From: Rhizobium herbae
GTDB lineage: Bacteria; Pseudomonadota; Alphaproteobacteria; Rhizobiales; Rhizobiaceae
Assembly: GCF_019511375.1 (NCBI RefSeq)
Contig: NZ_JAEUAO010000003.1
Coordinates: 496,001-560,000 of the forward strand
Length of the DNA stretch: 64,000 nucleotides
Reading direction: 5' to 3'
Positions 49,430 through 58,363 of the stretch are shown in pieces. Below the pieces are notes generated by a model, which saw only the letters and a list, made by a program, of their open reading frames with translations, ran no database searches and was not told the DNA's origin. The translations under genes and the position numbers were made by a program. Position 1 is the first letter of the stretch. Every line of letters begins with the position of its first letter.

Positions 49430-50344
49430 TCATGGCACCTGAGCGCCGCTCACCGCGACATAGACCGAATAAACCGACCGCGTCGCCGCAATAAACAACC
49501 GGTTGCGTTTAGGCCCGCCGAAGGTGAGGTTGGCAACGGTCTGCGGTACACGGATCTTGCCGATCAGTTTGCCGGTCGGGTCGAAGCAGTGCACACCATC
49601 CGCCGCACTCGACCAGAGGTTCCCATTCACGTCGGTGCGGATGCCGTCGGGAATGCCGTTGTCGATCAGGCAGAAGACGCGGCCGTTGGCGAGCCTGCTG
49701 CCGTCGACCACGTCGAACGCGCGGATGTGGCGTGGCAGGCTTGCGTCGTGGCTTGCCGCCGAATCCGCCACGTAAAGGATCGTTTCGTCGGGCGAGAAAG
49801 CAAGGCCGTTCGGCTGGATGAAATCCTTGACGACAGCCGCGAGCGCGCCGGTCGTTGGGTCGAGCCGGTAGACGTTACGGGCCGGCTGCTCCGGCACGGC
49901 GCGATAGCCTTCGTAGTCCGACATGATACCGTAGGTCGGATCGGTGAACCAAATCGTGCCGTCCGATTTCACCACCACGTCGTTCGGCGAATTGAGCCTG
50001 GCGCCTTCGAAGCGGTCAGCGAGCACAGTGATCGAGCCGTCGACCTCGGTGCGCGTGACGCGCCGCCCGCCATGTTCGCAGGAGATCAGCCGTCCCTGCC
50101 GGTCGCGCGTGTGGCCGTTCGCGAAGTTCGAGGGTCGCCGATAGACGGAGACGGCAGTTTCCGGCGTCCATCGCAGCATACGCTGGTTGGGAATATCGCT
50201 CCAGAGCAGTTGGTTCGCATCGTTGAACCAGACGGGACCCTCCGCCCAGCGACAGCCGGAATAGAGTTCGTCGAGGCCGGCGCTCGTCACGATCAACTGC
50301 CGGAAGCTCGGGTCGTGGATTTCGTAAATGCTGGCCTCGGCCAT
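49430..50344 (-). CDS. SMP-30/gluconolactonase family protein
   Basis: A 304-residue six-bladed propeller lactonase. Metal-ligand segments are visible: Glu in CRWAEGPVWF near residue 35, Asn in SPNDVVVKSDGTIWFTDPTYG, Asn in IQPNGLAFSPDE and Asp in GIPDGIRTDVNGNLW. It hydrolyses a sugar lactone in the cytoplasm (or periplasm if exported; no signal peptide is seen). ATG 50344 follows GGGAAG. It is the last gene of a ribose-type ABC importer operon, suggesting that the imported sugar is oxidised to a lactone. Confidence 0.9.
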   Translation of the reverse strand: MAEASIYEIHDPSFRQLIVTSAGLDELYSGCRWAEGPVWFNDANQLLWSDIPNQRMLRWTPETAVSVYRRPSNFANGHTRDRQGRLISCEHGGRRVTRTEVDGSITVLADRFEGARLNSPNDVVVKSDGTIWFTDPTYGIMSDYEGYRAVPEQPARNVYRLDPTTGALAAVVKDFIQPNGLAFSPDETILYVADSAASHDASLPRHIRAFDVVDGSRLANGRVFCLIDNGIPDGIRTDVNGNLWSSAADGVHCFDPTGKLIGKIRVPQTVANLTFGGPKRNRLFIAATRSVYSVYVAVSGAQVP

Positions 50345-50358
50345 GGCGATCTTCCCAA

Positions 50359-51306
50359 TTATCGCATGCCGGCCCGGCGGCCGGCGAGCATGATGACGCT
50401 GATGATGATGAGGCCTGTCATGATCAGGCGGATGCCCGCGCCGACCCCGTAGGTGTTGAGCATGGAAACGACCAGGAACATGAAGAGCGATGCGCCCCAA
50501 ATGCCCGGCACGTTGGAATCGCCGCCGGCGACTGCCGTGCCGCCGATCACCACGACGGCGATCGACATCAGGAGATATTCCGAGCCCATATTGAGCGCCG
50601 CCCCGCCCGAGAAGCAGGCGAGCAGATAACCCGCGACCGATGCGAGCACGGCGCAGAAGAGATAGGTGACGAAGCGCGTGCCGTCGACCGGAATGCCTGC
50701 CATGCGCGCGGCTGGCATGCTCTGGCCGATCGCCGAGATCCAGCGCCCGTAGATCGTCTTTTCCAGCAGGAACCAGGCGAGGAGTGAGATGAGGAGTGCG
50801 ACGATTGCCACGTTCGGTACGCCAAGCGTGTTCGACGTGGTGAATTCCGCCAGCACGCTCGGAGGCTTGATGCGCAATCCTCGGTTCGTCCAGATCGCGG
50901 CGGACTGCACGATGAAACTCGTCGACAGTGTCGCGATGATCGGCGGAATGCGCAGCGCCTTGATGAGCGCGTAGTTGCAGAGGCCGACGACGAGACCGAT
51001 GACGAGGGCGATGAGAAGGCCGGACAGAATCAAGCCGTTTTCGACATTCATCAGCTTCAGCGCCACCGTGCCGGCAAGTGTCATGGTCGCGGGAACCGAC
51101 AGATCGATATTGCCGGGACCGAGCGTGATGACGAACATCTGGCCGATGCCGACGATGACCGAGAAGGCGGCGAAGGTTAGCGCAGCCTGCGACAAGCCCA
51201 GCGTGCTCGCCCCGAGCGTCACCATGATCGTCAGGAACCAGACGACGAAAGCGGCGAGCCACGACCAGATCCAGGGCTTGCTGACCAGTCGGAACAATGG
51301 GGTCAT
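50359..51306 (-). CDS. Sugar ABC permease (RbsC type), second permease
   Basis: A 315-residue CUT2 permease with about nine helices. The segment ITLGPGNIDLSVPATMTLAG is the family motif in which the usual GGIDLSVG is changed to GNIDLSVP. Its start overlaps the stop of the other permease gene (ATGA). Two different permease genes in one operon point to a heterodimeric channel. Confidence 0.92.
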   Translation of the reverse strand: MTPLFRLVSKPWIWSWLAAFVVWFLTIMVTLGASTLGLSQAALTFAAFSVIVGIGQMFVITLGPGNIDLSVPATMTLAGTVALKLMNVENGLILSGLLIALVIGLVVGLCNYALIKALRIPPIIATLSTSFIVQSAAIWTNRGLRIKPPSVLAEFTTSNTLGVPNVAIVALLISLLAWFLLEKTIYGRWISAIGQSMPAARMAGIPVDGTRFVTYLFCAVLASVAGYLLACFSGGAALNMGSEYLLMSIAVVVIGGTAVAGGDSNVPGIWGASLFMFLVVSMLNTYGVGAGIRLIMTGLIIISVIMLAGRRAGMR

Positions 51307-52247
51307 CGGCGTTTCTCCTGCTTCTCCAAGCGGTTCAGCATCAGGCGGAGCGCCAGCACGATGATCAGGATCGCGCCCTGAGCCCCGATCTGCCAGTCGG
51401 GCGAGATGCGCAGGAAGGACAGGAACGAGCCGGCAAGCGTCAGCGTCAGCGCGCCGATGACGGCGCCGATCGGGGAGACGCGGCCGCCGATGAACTCGCC
51501 GCCGCCGAGGATCACGCCGGCGATCGACAAAAGCGTATAGCGTAGCGCGATATTGGCATCGGCCGAGGTAGTCAGGCCGACGAGGGAGATGCCGGCGAGC
51601 ACGGCGAAGAGGCCGGCAAGACCATAGGCGCTGGCGCGCGCCGCGACGATCGACCAGCCGGCGCGCTCGACCGAGCGCTGGTTGCCGCCGATGCCACGGA
51701 TCAGCACGCCGAGCGAGGACCGCATGACGAGAAGATGGGCGACAGAGGCAATGGCGATGCTGGCGACGATCGCCATCGGCGCCAACGGCGGCTTCACGGT
51801 CATCAGCCAGCGCACCCAATCCGGCGCTTGGCCGCCAGGTGCCGGCAGCAGCAGCACGGCGAGGCCGCCCCAGACGAAACTCATGCCGAGGGTGGCGACG
51901 ATGGACGGCAGATTGCGCAGATGAATTATAACGCCGAGCGCCGCATAGGTCCCGATCGCGCCGGCAAGGATCAGGACGCCGGTCGCGGGGGCATCACGCA
52001 GAAAAGTCGCGGTTACGCAGGCGACGAAGCTGACGAACGTGCCCATCGAAAGATCGAGATCGTTCACTGCCATGATCAGCATCTGGGCGATGGTCGCAAG
52101 CGCGATGGGCACAGCCAGGTTGAACAGCAGGTTGAGCCCGACATAGCCCACAGCGCGCGGCTGCATCCAGAAGACGGCGGCAAGCAGCAGCGTCAGCGAC
52201 AGGGCGGGGATGGCGAGGCGCATGGCATCGGACGAGAGCCGGAACAT
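51303..52247 (-). CDS. Sugar ABC permease (RbsC type), first permease
   Basis: A 314-residue CUT2 permease. MAVNDLDLSMGTFVSFVACV replaces the common GGIDLSVG motif, and the late segment AGVILGGGEFIGGRVSPIGA is standard. Its ATG overlaps the ATPase stop by one base (TAATG). It should form a heterodimer with the next permease. Confidence 0.92.
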   Translation of the reverse strand: MFRLSSDAMRLAIPALSLTLLLAAVFWMQPRAVGYVGLNLLFNLAVPIALATIAQMLIMAVNDLDLSMGTFVSFVACVTATFLRDAPATGVLILAGAIGTYAALGVIIHLRNLPSIVATLGMSFVWGGLAVLLLPAPGGQAPDWVRWLMTVKPPLAPMAIVASIAIASVAHLLVMRSSLGVLIRGIGGNQRSVERAGWSIVAARASAYGLAGLFAVLAGISLVGLTTSADANIALRYTLLSIAGVILGGGEFIGGRVSPIGAVIGALTLTLAGSFLSFLRISPDWQIGAQGAILIIVLALRLMLNRLEKQEKRR

Positions 52248-53695
52248 TATACGGCGACCCCTTCGAAGGAGGTGGCGATGATATTCGTCTCGTTGACTTC
52301 GTCGCCGGCGAGCTCGGCCTTGATACGGCCTTCGCGGAAGACGTAGACGCGGTCGCAGAGGCGGACCTCGTCCGTTTCAGTCGAATACCAGATAAAGGTG
52401 CGGCCGCGCGCTGCCTCCTCGCGGATGATGGCGTAGACTTCCTGCTTTGTCCCGACGTCGACGCCGCGCATCGGATCGTCCATCAGGACAACACGTGCGC
52501 GCGTCGCAAGTGCGCGCGCAAAAAGCACCTTCTGCTGGTTGCCGCCGGAAAGCGACAGGATGCGGTTGTCCATATCGGGCGTGCGGATCTCGATCCGCCG
52601 CTTCCAGTCGGCGCCTTTTGTCTCTTCCTCGTTAGCGAGGACGAGGCCGCGCCGCGACAGGTCACCAAGTGAGGCGATGGAGAAGTTGCGCAGGATGCTC
52701 CATAGCTCGAAGACGCCATTGAGGCGGCGGTCGCCGGCGACGAAGGTAACGAGCGGATCGCGTTCAGGCAGCCAGTTGCCGGAGTGGGCGGCATGCAGCG
52801 CGAGCAGCAGTTCGGTCTGCCCGTGGCCGGCCAGCCCCGCCAGTCCGACGATCTCGCCCTCGCGCGCCGCGAAGGGAAGGCCTTTCGCCTGATGCGACAG
52901 TATGAGCGGCGCGGTAGATTGTTCGCGCGAGCGCTGCCCGCCCTCTCCCCTAGCGACGGTGCCCATGGCTTCCACGAGACCATGATGATCGAAACCCTGC
53001 GCCGGGCGCTCGGCGACGACGCGGCCGTCCTTCATGACGACGATGCGGTCGGAGGTTTCGAGGATTTCGTGCAGGATATGCGAAATGAAGATGACGGAGC
53101 CGCCGGTGGCGGTGAAGCGGCGGACGTGATCGAGCATCTGGCGAGCGAGGCTTGCGTCGAGCGACGACGTGGGTTCGTCGAGGATCACCAGCCGCGGCGC
53201 GATGCCGGCATCGGAAAAGGCCATGGCGATCTCGACCATCTGCCGTTCGGCGATCGAAAGATCGCCGACAGCCCGGCCGCTGTCGATCCCGTGGCCGGAA
53301 AAGACCGTATCAAGGCTTTTCTCGATGATTTTTGCGGCGCGCTTGCGCCAGCCGAAGCCACCGAGATCGCGGTGCATGATGCGGGTGTTCTCGACGATCG
53401 AGAGGTTGGGGCAGAGCGAAAGTTCCTGAAAGACGCAACGCACGCCGCGGGCGCGCGCCGCGTTGATGCCATAACGCTCCAGTCTCTCGCCGTCGCTCGC
53501 CACGCTTCCTTCATGCGGCGTGAGGCCGCCGTTGATGACGCTGACAATCGTGGATTTGCCGGCGCCGTTGTGGCCGACGAGGCCGACGCATTCGCCCGGC
53601 ATGACGCGGAGTGTGACGCCGTCGAGCGCCCTGACCGCGCCAAAGTTCACCTTGGCGCCATCGACGGCGAACACCGCCTTCAAAACCTCATCCAT
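52247..53695 (-). CDS. Sugar ABC transporter ATP-binding protein (RbsA type)
   Basis: A 482-residue protein with two ATPase domains. The first has Walker A GHNGAGKST near residue 37, signature-like GDLSIAERQMVEIA and Walker B LVILDEPTSSLD. The second has a degenerate P-loop (GLAGLAGHGQTEL), signature LSGGNQQKV and VLMDDPMRGVDVG. This is the normal asymmetric layout for RbsA/MglA. ATG 53695 and GTG 53707 are both possible starts and neither has a good site. It follows the binding-protein gene across a stem-loop. Confidence 0.92.
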   Translation of the reverse strand: MDEVLKAVFAVDGAKVNFGAVRALDGVTLRVMPGECVGLVGHNGAGKSTIVSVINGGLTPHEGSVASDGERLERYGINAARARGVRCVFQELSLCPNLSIVENTRIMHRDLGGFGWRKRAAKIIEKSLDTVFSGHGIDSGRAVGDLSIAERQMVEIAMAFSDAGIAPRLVILDEPTSSLDASLARQMLDHVRRFTATGGSVIFISHILHEILETSDRIVVMKDGRVVAERPAQGFDHHGLVEAMGTVARGEGGQRSREQSTAPLILSHQAKGLPFAAREGEIVGLAGLAGHGQTELLLALHAAHSGNWLPERDPLVTFVAGDRRLNGVFELWSILRNFSIASLGDLSRRGLVLANEEETKGADWKRRIEIRTPDMDNRILSLSGGNQQKVLFARALATRARVVLMDDPMRGVDVGTKQEVYAIIREEAARGRTFIWYSTETDEVRLCDRVYVFREGRIKAELAGDEVNETNIIATSFEGVAV

Positions 53696-53723
53696 ACTGC
53701 CCGCCACATCTGCTCACAACGAA

Positions 53724-53753
53724 TGCCGCGCGGCCATTTGCGCCCGCGCGGCA
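53724..53753. terminator. Intercistronic stem-loop after binding-protein gene
   Basis: TGCCGCGCGG (53724-53733) and CCGCGCGGCA (53744-53753) form a perfect 10-bp GC-rich stem with a 10-base loop, located between the binding-protein stop and the ATPase start. No T-run follows on the minus strand. Confidence 0.7.
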
Positions 53754-53766
53754 GTCGCCGGGAGAT

Positions 53767-54783
53767 TTATTTTGCCGACTCGATCACCTTGATTGCATCA
53801 GCCTGCGTGTACTCCACGTTGGCGACGCCGCCGGCCTGGGTATTGGCGAGATTCGTCTCGAGATTGTCCTGGTCGATGCGCAGGAAGGGCACGACGAGGT
53901 CCTTCTTGACCTGCTTGCCGTCGAGGATCTGCTGGGCGACCCAGAAGGCGAGCGTGGAGACGCCGGGCGCGATGGATACGGACATGGTCTCGTAGCCGGT
54001 GCTGTCCTTCTGCTCCTTCCACCACTTCAGTTCGTCTTCACGGTTGCCCATGATGATGGTCGGCATCTTTCGGTCGGTCGCGGCAATCGCCTGTGCGGCT
54101 CCATAACCGTCGCCGCCCTGTGTCACCACGCCGACGATGTCGGGCAGGCTCGGCAAGATGCCGGCAACCGCCTTCTGAGCCACGTCCTGGGCCCAGTCGC
54201 CATGAACGGAGCCGACGATCTTGAACTGCGGGAACTGCTTCACGCCCTCGTGAATGCCCGCCGAGATCTCGTCATCGACGAAGACACCGGCCAGACCGCG
54301 GATCTCGAGCAGGTTGCCGCCCTGCGGGAGTTTCTTCGCCAGGTACTCCACCTCGCTGCGGCCCATTTCCTTGAAGTTGACGGCGATGCGCCAGGCGCAG
54401 GGCTCAGTCACGATGCCGTCGAAGGACACCACGGTGATGCCGGCGTCGCAGGCTTCCTTGACCGCGCCGTTCAGCGCCGTCGGTGAGGCGGCGTTCAGCA
54501 CGATCGCGTCATAGCCCTGCAGGATCATGTTCTGGATCTGCGCCGCCTGCTCCGTCGCCTGGTTCTCGGCGGTGGTGAAGGGGTCAGCCGCGGCAACGAC
54601 GCCGGCCTTCACGGCTTCGCCCGTCACCTTTTCCCAGCTCGTCAGCATGGCCTGACGCCACGAATTGCCGGCATAATTATTGGAAAGGGCGATTTTCTTC
54701 GCGGACGTGTCGGCAAAGGCGGAAACGGGCATCGCGGCGCAAGCAATAGCAGCCGATGCCAGAAGCATCTTACGGATTGTCAT
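53767..54783 (-). CDS. Sugar ABC substrate-binding protein (RbsB/Peripla_BP_4 type)
   Basis: A 338-residue periplasmic protein with a signal peptide (MLLASAAIACAAMPVSAFA, cleaved near residue 25). Mature sequence begins with KKIALSNNYAGNSWRQAML, and IQNMILQGYDAIVLNAASPT is the family signature. The start at 54783 has GGAGGAAG in front. It is the first gene of the operon; the divergent gene across 280 bases is a sensor kinase, so the system is probably induced through that two-component pair. Confidence 0.92.
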   Translation of the reverse strand: MTIRKMLLASAAIACAAMPVSAFADTSAKKIALSNNYAGNSWRQAMLTSWEKVTGEAVKAGVVAAADPFTTAENQATEQAAQIQNMILQGYDAIVLNAASPTALNGAVKEACDAGITVVSFDGIVTEPCAWRIAVNFKEMGRSEVEYLAKKLPQGGNLLEIRGLAGVFVDDEISAGIHEGVKQFPQFKIVGSVHGDWAQDVAQKAVAGILPSLPDIVGVVTQGGDGYGAAQAIAATDRKMPTIIMGNREDELKWWKEQKDSTGYETMSVSIAPGVSTLAFWVAQQILDGKQVKKDLVVPFLRIDQDNLETNLANTQAGGVANVEYTQADAIKVIESAK

Positions 54784-54943
54784 GTCTTCCTCCCTCATGA
54801 TCGCCGGTCGGCGATCGCTTCACTCTCCTGCCTGTCCCAATTGCGCTTGAGTGAAAATTGTTCTTGCACTGAGCTTCCTCCTCTCAGTAAGGGCAGGATG
54901 CGGGAGATCGATTGGCCTGTATAGGGGCAAGGCGGCAAGTCGT

Positions 54944-54980
54944 TTGCGGGTTTTACGCAACAAATTGCGGGTTTACGCAA
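54944..54980. promoter_or_regulatory. Two tandem TTGCG...CGCAA dyads
   Basis: TTGCG-N7-CGCAA at 54944-54960 and TTGCG-N6-CGCAA at 54965-54980, start-to-start distance 21 bases (two helical turns), nearly identical inside (GGGTTT(T)A). They lie in the divergent region between the ABC operon and the sensor kinase gene and are plausible binding sites for the adjacent NarL-type regulator. Confidence 0.6.
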
Positions 54981-55063
54981 GACGGCGGCGCTTCCGCGGC
55001 GCTTACTGGGAAAAGATAGCAGCGGGTTGAGGAGCCCTCTGCCGTCTCGGGGAGGAACTGACG

Positions 55064-56302
55064 ATGCTGCATCTCGCACCCGCAGCCATGTTCGACCACT
55101 ATCTCGGCATTTCCCGGCTGCTCGCGGGCCAGCTCGACTTCCGCTCGGCCATCCGTTCCGTTGCGGCCGAGGTCGCCCATATCATCCCGCACGACCATCT
55201 CGATGTCTGCGTTCTGCTCGAAGGCGGCAACTACCACACGGCCTATGAGACAGGCATCGAGACCGCCTGGGGCGATCTTGCCGGCGCGCCTGTTGTCAAC
55301 AGCCCCATCCGTTCGCTGCTTTGGGGCGAGGTGGACTTTCTGCTCGCCGACGACGCGATGACCGACCCGCGTTTCCATTTCGAGGGCGCGTTCAAGCGTC
55401 CGATCGTCGAACAGTCGCTGAGGAGCCGTTTGCATGTGCCGATGAAGGTGCAGGGCACAATCATCGCCGCGCTCTCCTGTTCGTCGCAGACGGCGGGCGT
55501 CTATACGATGGAGGATATCGAACGCGCCCGCATCATAGCCGACCTGCTGACGCCCTATTTCTACGCATTGCAGGCGGCCGAGCATGCGCAACGCTCGGCG
55601 ATCGTCGAGGCCGAAGCCCGCGCCCGCGAGGAGGGGTTGCGGCAAGGCGCGCTGAAGCTGACCGAAGCGCTTGAGCAGGAACGCCAGCGGATCGGCATGG
55701 ACCTTCACGACCAGACGCTGGCCGACCTGACGCGGCTCGCCCGCCGGATCGATCGGCTGTCACGCAACGGCGAGGTGTCGCCCGAGGCGCTGGAGCCGCT
55801 TTCGCGCTCCCTGCAGCATTGCATGCAGGATCTGCGGCAGATCATCGAGCAGGCAAAACCGTCCGTGCTCCAGCTCTTCGGCCTCGCACAGGCGATCGAG
55901 CATCATCTCGACCGATCGACCCGCGACACGGGATCGGCCATCGAATGGGGCCTCGTCGACGAGACCCATGGCGCACTGGAGCAATTGGAACCGACCGTTA
56001 GCGTCGCGCTGTTCCGCATCGCCCAGGAAGCGATCAACAATGCGGTGCGCCATGCCGCTCCGCTTGCCGTCACCGTGAGGCTCGAGGCCGACCACGAGCG
56101 GCTGTCGATCGAAATCACCGACGACGGCACTGGGCTCGCCAAGGCGCGGGGACGGATCGGCGGCGGCATCGACAATATGAAGACCCGGGCACGGCTGATT
56201 TCGGCGCGCTTCACGATCGGGCCAGGCCACAACAATCGCGGTACTGCGGTGCGCGTCGTGCTGCCGCTCGGCCCGCACGACCCGGCGAGCGGGCAGAACT
56301 GA
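55064..56302 (+). CDS. Cytosolic GAF-domain histidine kinase (NarL-type, HisKA_3)
   Basis: A 412-residue kinase without membrane helices. Residues about 15-175 form a GAF sensor domain (LDFRSAIRSVAAEVAHIIPH). A coiled coil follows, then the HisKA_3 phospho-acceptor in ERQRIGMDLHDQTLADLTRL (His near 223). The ATPase has FRIAQEAINNAVRHA (N box) and DDGTGL with GGGIDNMKTRA. It is expected to sense a cytoplasmic signal, perhaps the imported sugar or its product, and to phosphorylate the regulator encoded 13 bases downstream. GGGGAGG precedes the ATG. Confidence 0.9.
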   Translation: MLHLAPAAMFDHYLGISRLLAGQLDFRSAIRSVAAEVAHIIPHDHLDVCVLLEGGNYHTAYETGIETAWGDLAGAPVVNSPIRSLLWGEVDFLLADDAMTDPRFHFEGAFKRPIVEQSLRSRLHVPMKVQGTIIAALSCSSQTAGVYTMEDIERARIIADLLTPYFYALQAAEHAQRSAIVEAEARAREEGLRQGALKLTEALEQERQRIGMDLHDQTLADLTRLARRIDRLSRNGEVSPEALEPLSRSLQHCMQDLRQIIEQAKPSVLQLFGLAQAIEHHLDRSTRDTGSAIEWGLVDETHGALEQLEPTVSVALFRIAQEAINNAVRHAAPLAVTVRLEADHERLSIEITDDGTGLAKARGRIGGGIDNMKTRARLISARFTIGPGHNNRGTAVRVVLPLGPHDPASGQN

Positions 56303-56315
56303 GGAGGGAGGCGCA

Positions 56316-57038
56316 ATGAAGGTTCTGATCGTCGAGGACGACCCGCTGCACCGGTCCTATCTGCACGAGGCTGTGAACGCGGCGCTGCCCGAATGCGACA
56401 CGGTGATCGAGGCGGAGAATGGCACCGTCGGCGAGAAGCTCGCGCGCGACCATAAGTCAGCCCATATCGTCATGGACCTGCAGATGGCGAACCGCAACGG
56501 CATCGAGGCGGCGCGCACGATCTGGAAGGAGCGGCCGGAGACACGCATACTGTTCTGGTCGAATTATTCGGACGAGGCCTATGTGCGCGGGGTCTCGCGT
56601 ATCGTGCCGGATGGCGCCGCCTATGGCTATGTGCTGAAATCCGCCTCCGACGAGCGGCTGAAGCTTGCGCTGCGCTCGATCTTCATCGAGAGCCAGTGCG
56701 TCATCGACCGCGAAGTGCGAGGCCTGCAGCAGAAGAGCCTCGGCCAGACGAACGGTTTCACCGATTCCGAATACGAGATCCTCGTCGATATCGCGCTCGG
56801 CCTCACGGACCGGGCGATCGCCAAGCGGAGGGGCCTTTCGCTGCGCAGCGTGCAGAACCGCCTGCAGCAGCTCTACGACAAGCTCGATGTTTACCAGAGC
56901 GCCGGCGACGATCACGAAGACGGCCGCTTCAATCTCCGCGCCCGCGCCGTGACCGTCGCTTTCCTGCGCAAACTTCTGAACTACAGCGCTCTGGAGCGGG
57001 CCGAAGCCGAGCTGCAGGAGTGGCTTGATGGAAAGTAG
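56316..57038 (+). CDS. Response regulator, NarL/LuxR-like
   Basis: A 240-residue protein with a receiver domain (VLIVEDDPLHRSYLHEAVNA; phospho-acceptor Asp in HIVMDLQMANRNG) and a C-terminal helix-turn-helix (FTDSEYEILVDIALGLTDRA, then RRGLSLRSVQNRLQQLYDKL). The output domain follows the GerE pattern but continues about 45 residues beyond it, longer than usual. A GGAGG site precedes the start. With the kinase it forms a pair, likely acting on the divergent sugar importer promoter with its tandem dyads. Confidence 0.9.
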   Translation: MKVLIVEDDPLHRSYLHEAVNAALPECDTVIEAENGTVGEKLARDHKSAHIVMDLQMANRNGIEAARTIWKERPETRILFWSNYSDEAYVRGVSRIVPDGAAYGYVLKSASDERLKLALRSIFIESQCVIDREVRGLQQKSLGQTNGFTDSEYEILVDIALGLTDRAIAKRRGLSLRSVQNRLQQLYDKLDVYQSAGDDHEDGRFNLRARAVTVAFLRKLLNYSALERAEAELQEWLDGK

Positions 57039-57323
57039 TTTCGGGACACGATCCGGAAGTTCGATGAGCAGCAAGGCATCCGATTGCCTAACCCTATAAG
57101 CTATGCGATGCGTGGCGCCTCACACGAGCTTTATATTCGGTCCCTATCATACATGCCATGGCCTTCCCCTATGCCTCCCCATGCGCACAAACCGCACGGG
57201 TACGTCCGGTCGTCAGCTAGGCCGAGACATTAGGCTTCCACAAAGGAAAAGGGGCAGTTGCCCATTGCCAATGGCGCAGATGTCTTACTTGCATGCCGGA
57301 CGCCTGGCATATAAATTGTCCCA
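57039..57323. other. Intergenic region upstream of the AraC gene
   Basis: No gene seen. It must hold the promoter of the AraC-type gene. Codon use and GC content change after this point, consistent with a junction between two gene sets. Confidence 0.4.
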
Positions 57324-58304
57324 ATGCTTGATCGTTCATCCCAATCTCCGACACATATTCCTACGGACGCACTAAGCGAAGTTCTACAGGACTTTCGCCT
57401 GAGTGGGGTCAACTACGGCCGTTGTGAGCTACGCCACCCATGGAGCATCGCCTTTCCGCAGCAACAGCTGCTTCGCTTTCATTTCGTCAGTGAGGGGCCA
57501 TGCTGGGTCCATACCGAAGCCCAGGGATGGCAGGAGTTACAAGACGGCGACCTGGTGTTGTTGCCACAAGGTGTCGAACACCGACTGGCCAGCAAGCCTG
57601 ATGTTGTCGGGGACTCGCTTAAGAGCTGTCACGTCACCAAATTGGGGGGCAATGTCTGCGAAGTGGTGCATGAAGGAACAGGAGCGACGAGCACCCTGTT
57701 CTGCGGTTCCATGGCTTTGGGTGCGAATGCCCTCAACCCTTTGATCGCTCTGATGCCACCGATCATCAAGGGCTGTGATGTTGCTGGCAATGATCCGATC
57801 GTCGGCCCCCTCCTCGCCGCCATGACGGCAGAGGCGTCGCAGCCCCAGATAGGCAGCGCCACGGTCTTGTCACGCATGGCGGACGTACTCGTCGCGAGGC
57901 TTATTCGCTGCTGGGTCAATTGCAGCGGAGCCTCGACCAGCGGCTGGCTCGCCGCGATCCGTGATCCTCATATCGGTCGTGCGCTGGCAGCCATGCACCG
58001 AGATCCCGGCCATGACTGGACGCTTGAGACCCTTGCTGGCGTGGCAGGTCAATCGCGCTCGATCTTCGCGGAACGCTTCAGCGCTATTTTGGGGGAAGGC
58101 GCGGCACGCTATCTCGCCCGTCTGCGCATGCAGCTTGCACGAGAGCTACTCGGTCAAAACATGTCGGTCGCCGAGGTCGCTTCTCAACTGGGCTATGAAT
58201 CTGAAGCTTCCTTCGCTCGCGCCTTCAAGCGCATCACCCGCGTTTCACCTGGCTTTGTGCGCCGCACCATTTCCGGACGAACGGACATAGAATTCGGACT
58301 TTAG
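57324..58304 (+). CDS. AraC-family regulator with N-terminal cupin (Cupin_6 type)
   Basis: A 326-residue regulator. The N-terminal 200 residues form a cupin-type sensor (PWSIAFPQQQLLRFHFVSEG, then LQDGDLVLLPQGVEHRLAS). The C-terminal 100 residues are the AraC double HTH (TLETLAGVAGQSRSIFAERF, then MSVAEVASQLGYESEASFAR). It lies 59 bases before an MFS efflux gene in the same direction; this regulator-transporter pair is common, with the regulator controlling the transporter. The trigger is unknown. Confidence 0.88.
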   Translation: MLDRSSQSPTHIPTDALSEVLQDFRLSGVNYGRCELRHPWSIAFPQQQLLRFHFVSEGPCWVHTEAQGWQELQDGDLVLLPQGVEHRLASKPDVVGDSLKSCHVTKLGGNVCEVVHEGTGATSTLFCGSMALGANALNPLIALMPPIIKGCDVAGNDPIVGPLLAAMTAEASQPQIGSATVLSRMADVLVARLIRCWVNCSGASTSGWLAAIRDPHIGRALAAMHRDPGHDWTLETLAGVAGQSRSIFAERFSAILGEGAARYLARLRMQLARELLGQNMSVAEVASQLGYESEASFARAFKRITRVSPGFVRRTISGRTDIEFGL

Positions 58305-58363
58305 GACACATATCATCCTGGAAAACTCCGCTATTAAGACTTCCAAACCTTGGAGGTACTTCA

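Noticed and set aside
52784..53995. 403-codon open frame on the plus strand
   Set aside because: Antisense to the RbsA-type ATPase with complete Walker and signature motifs.
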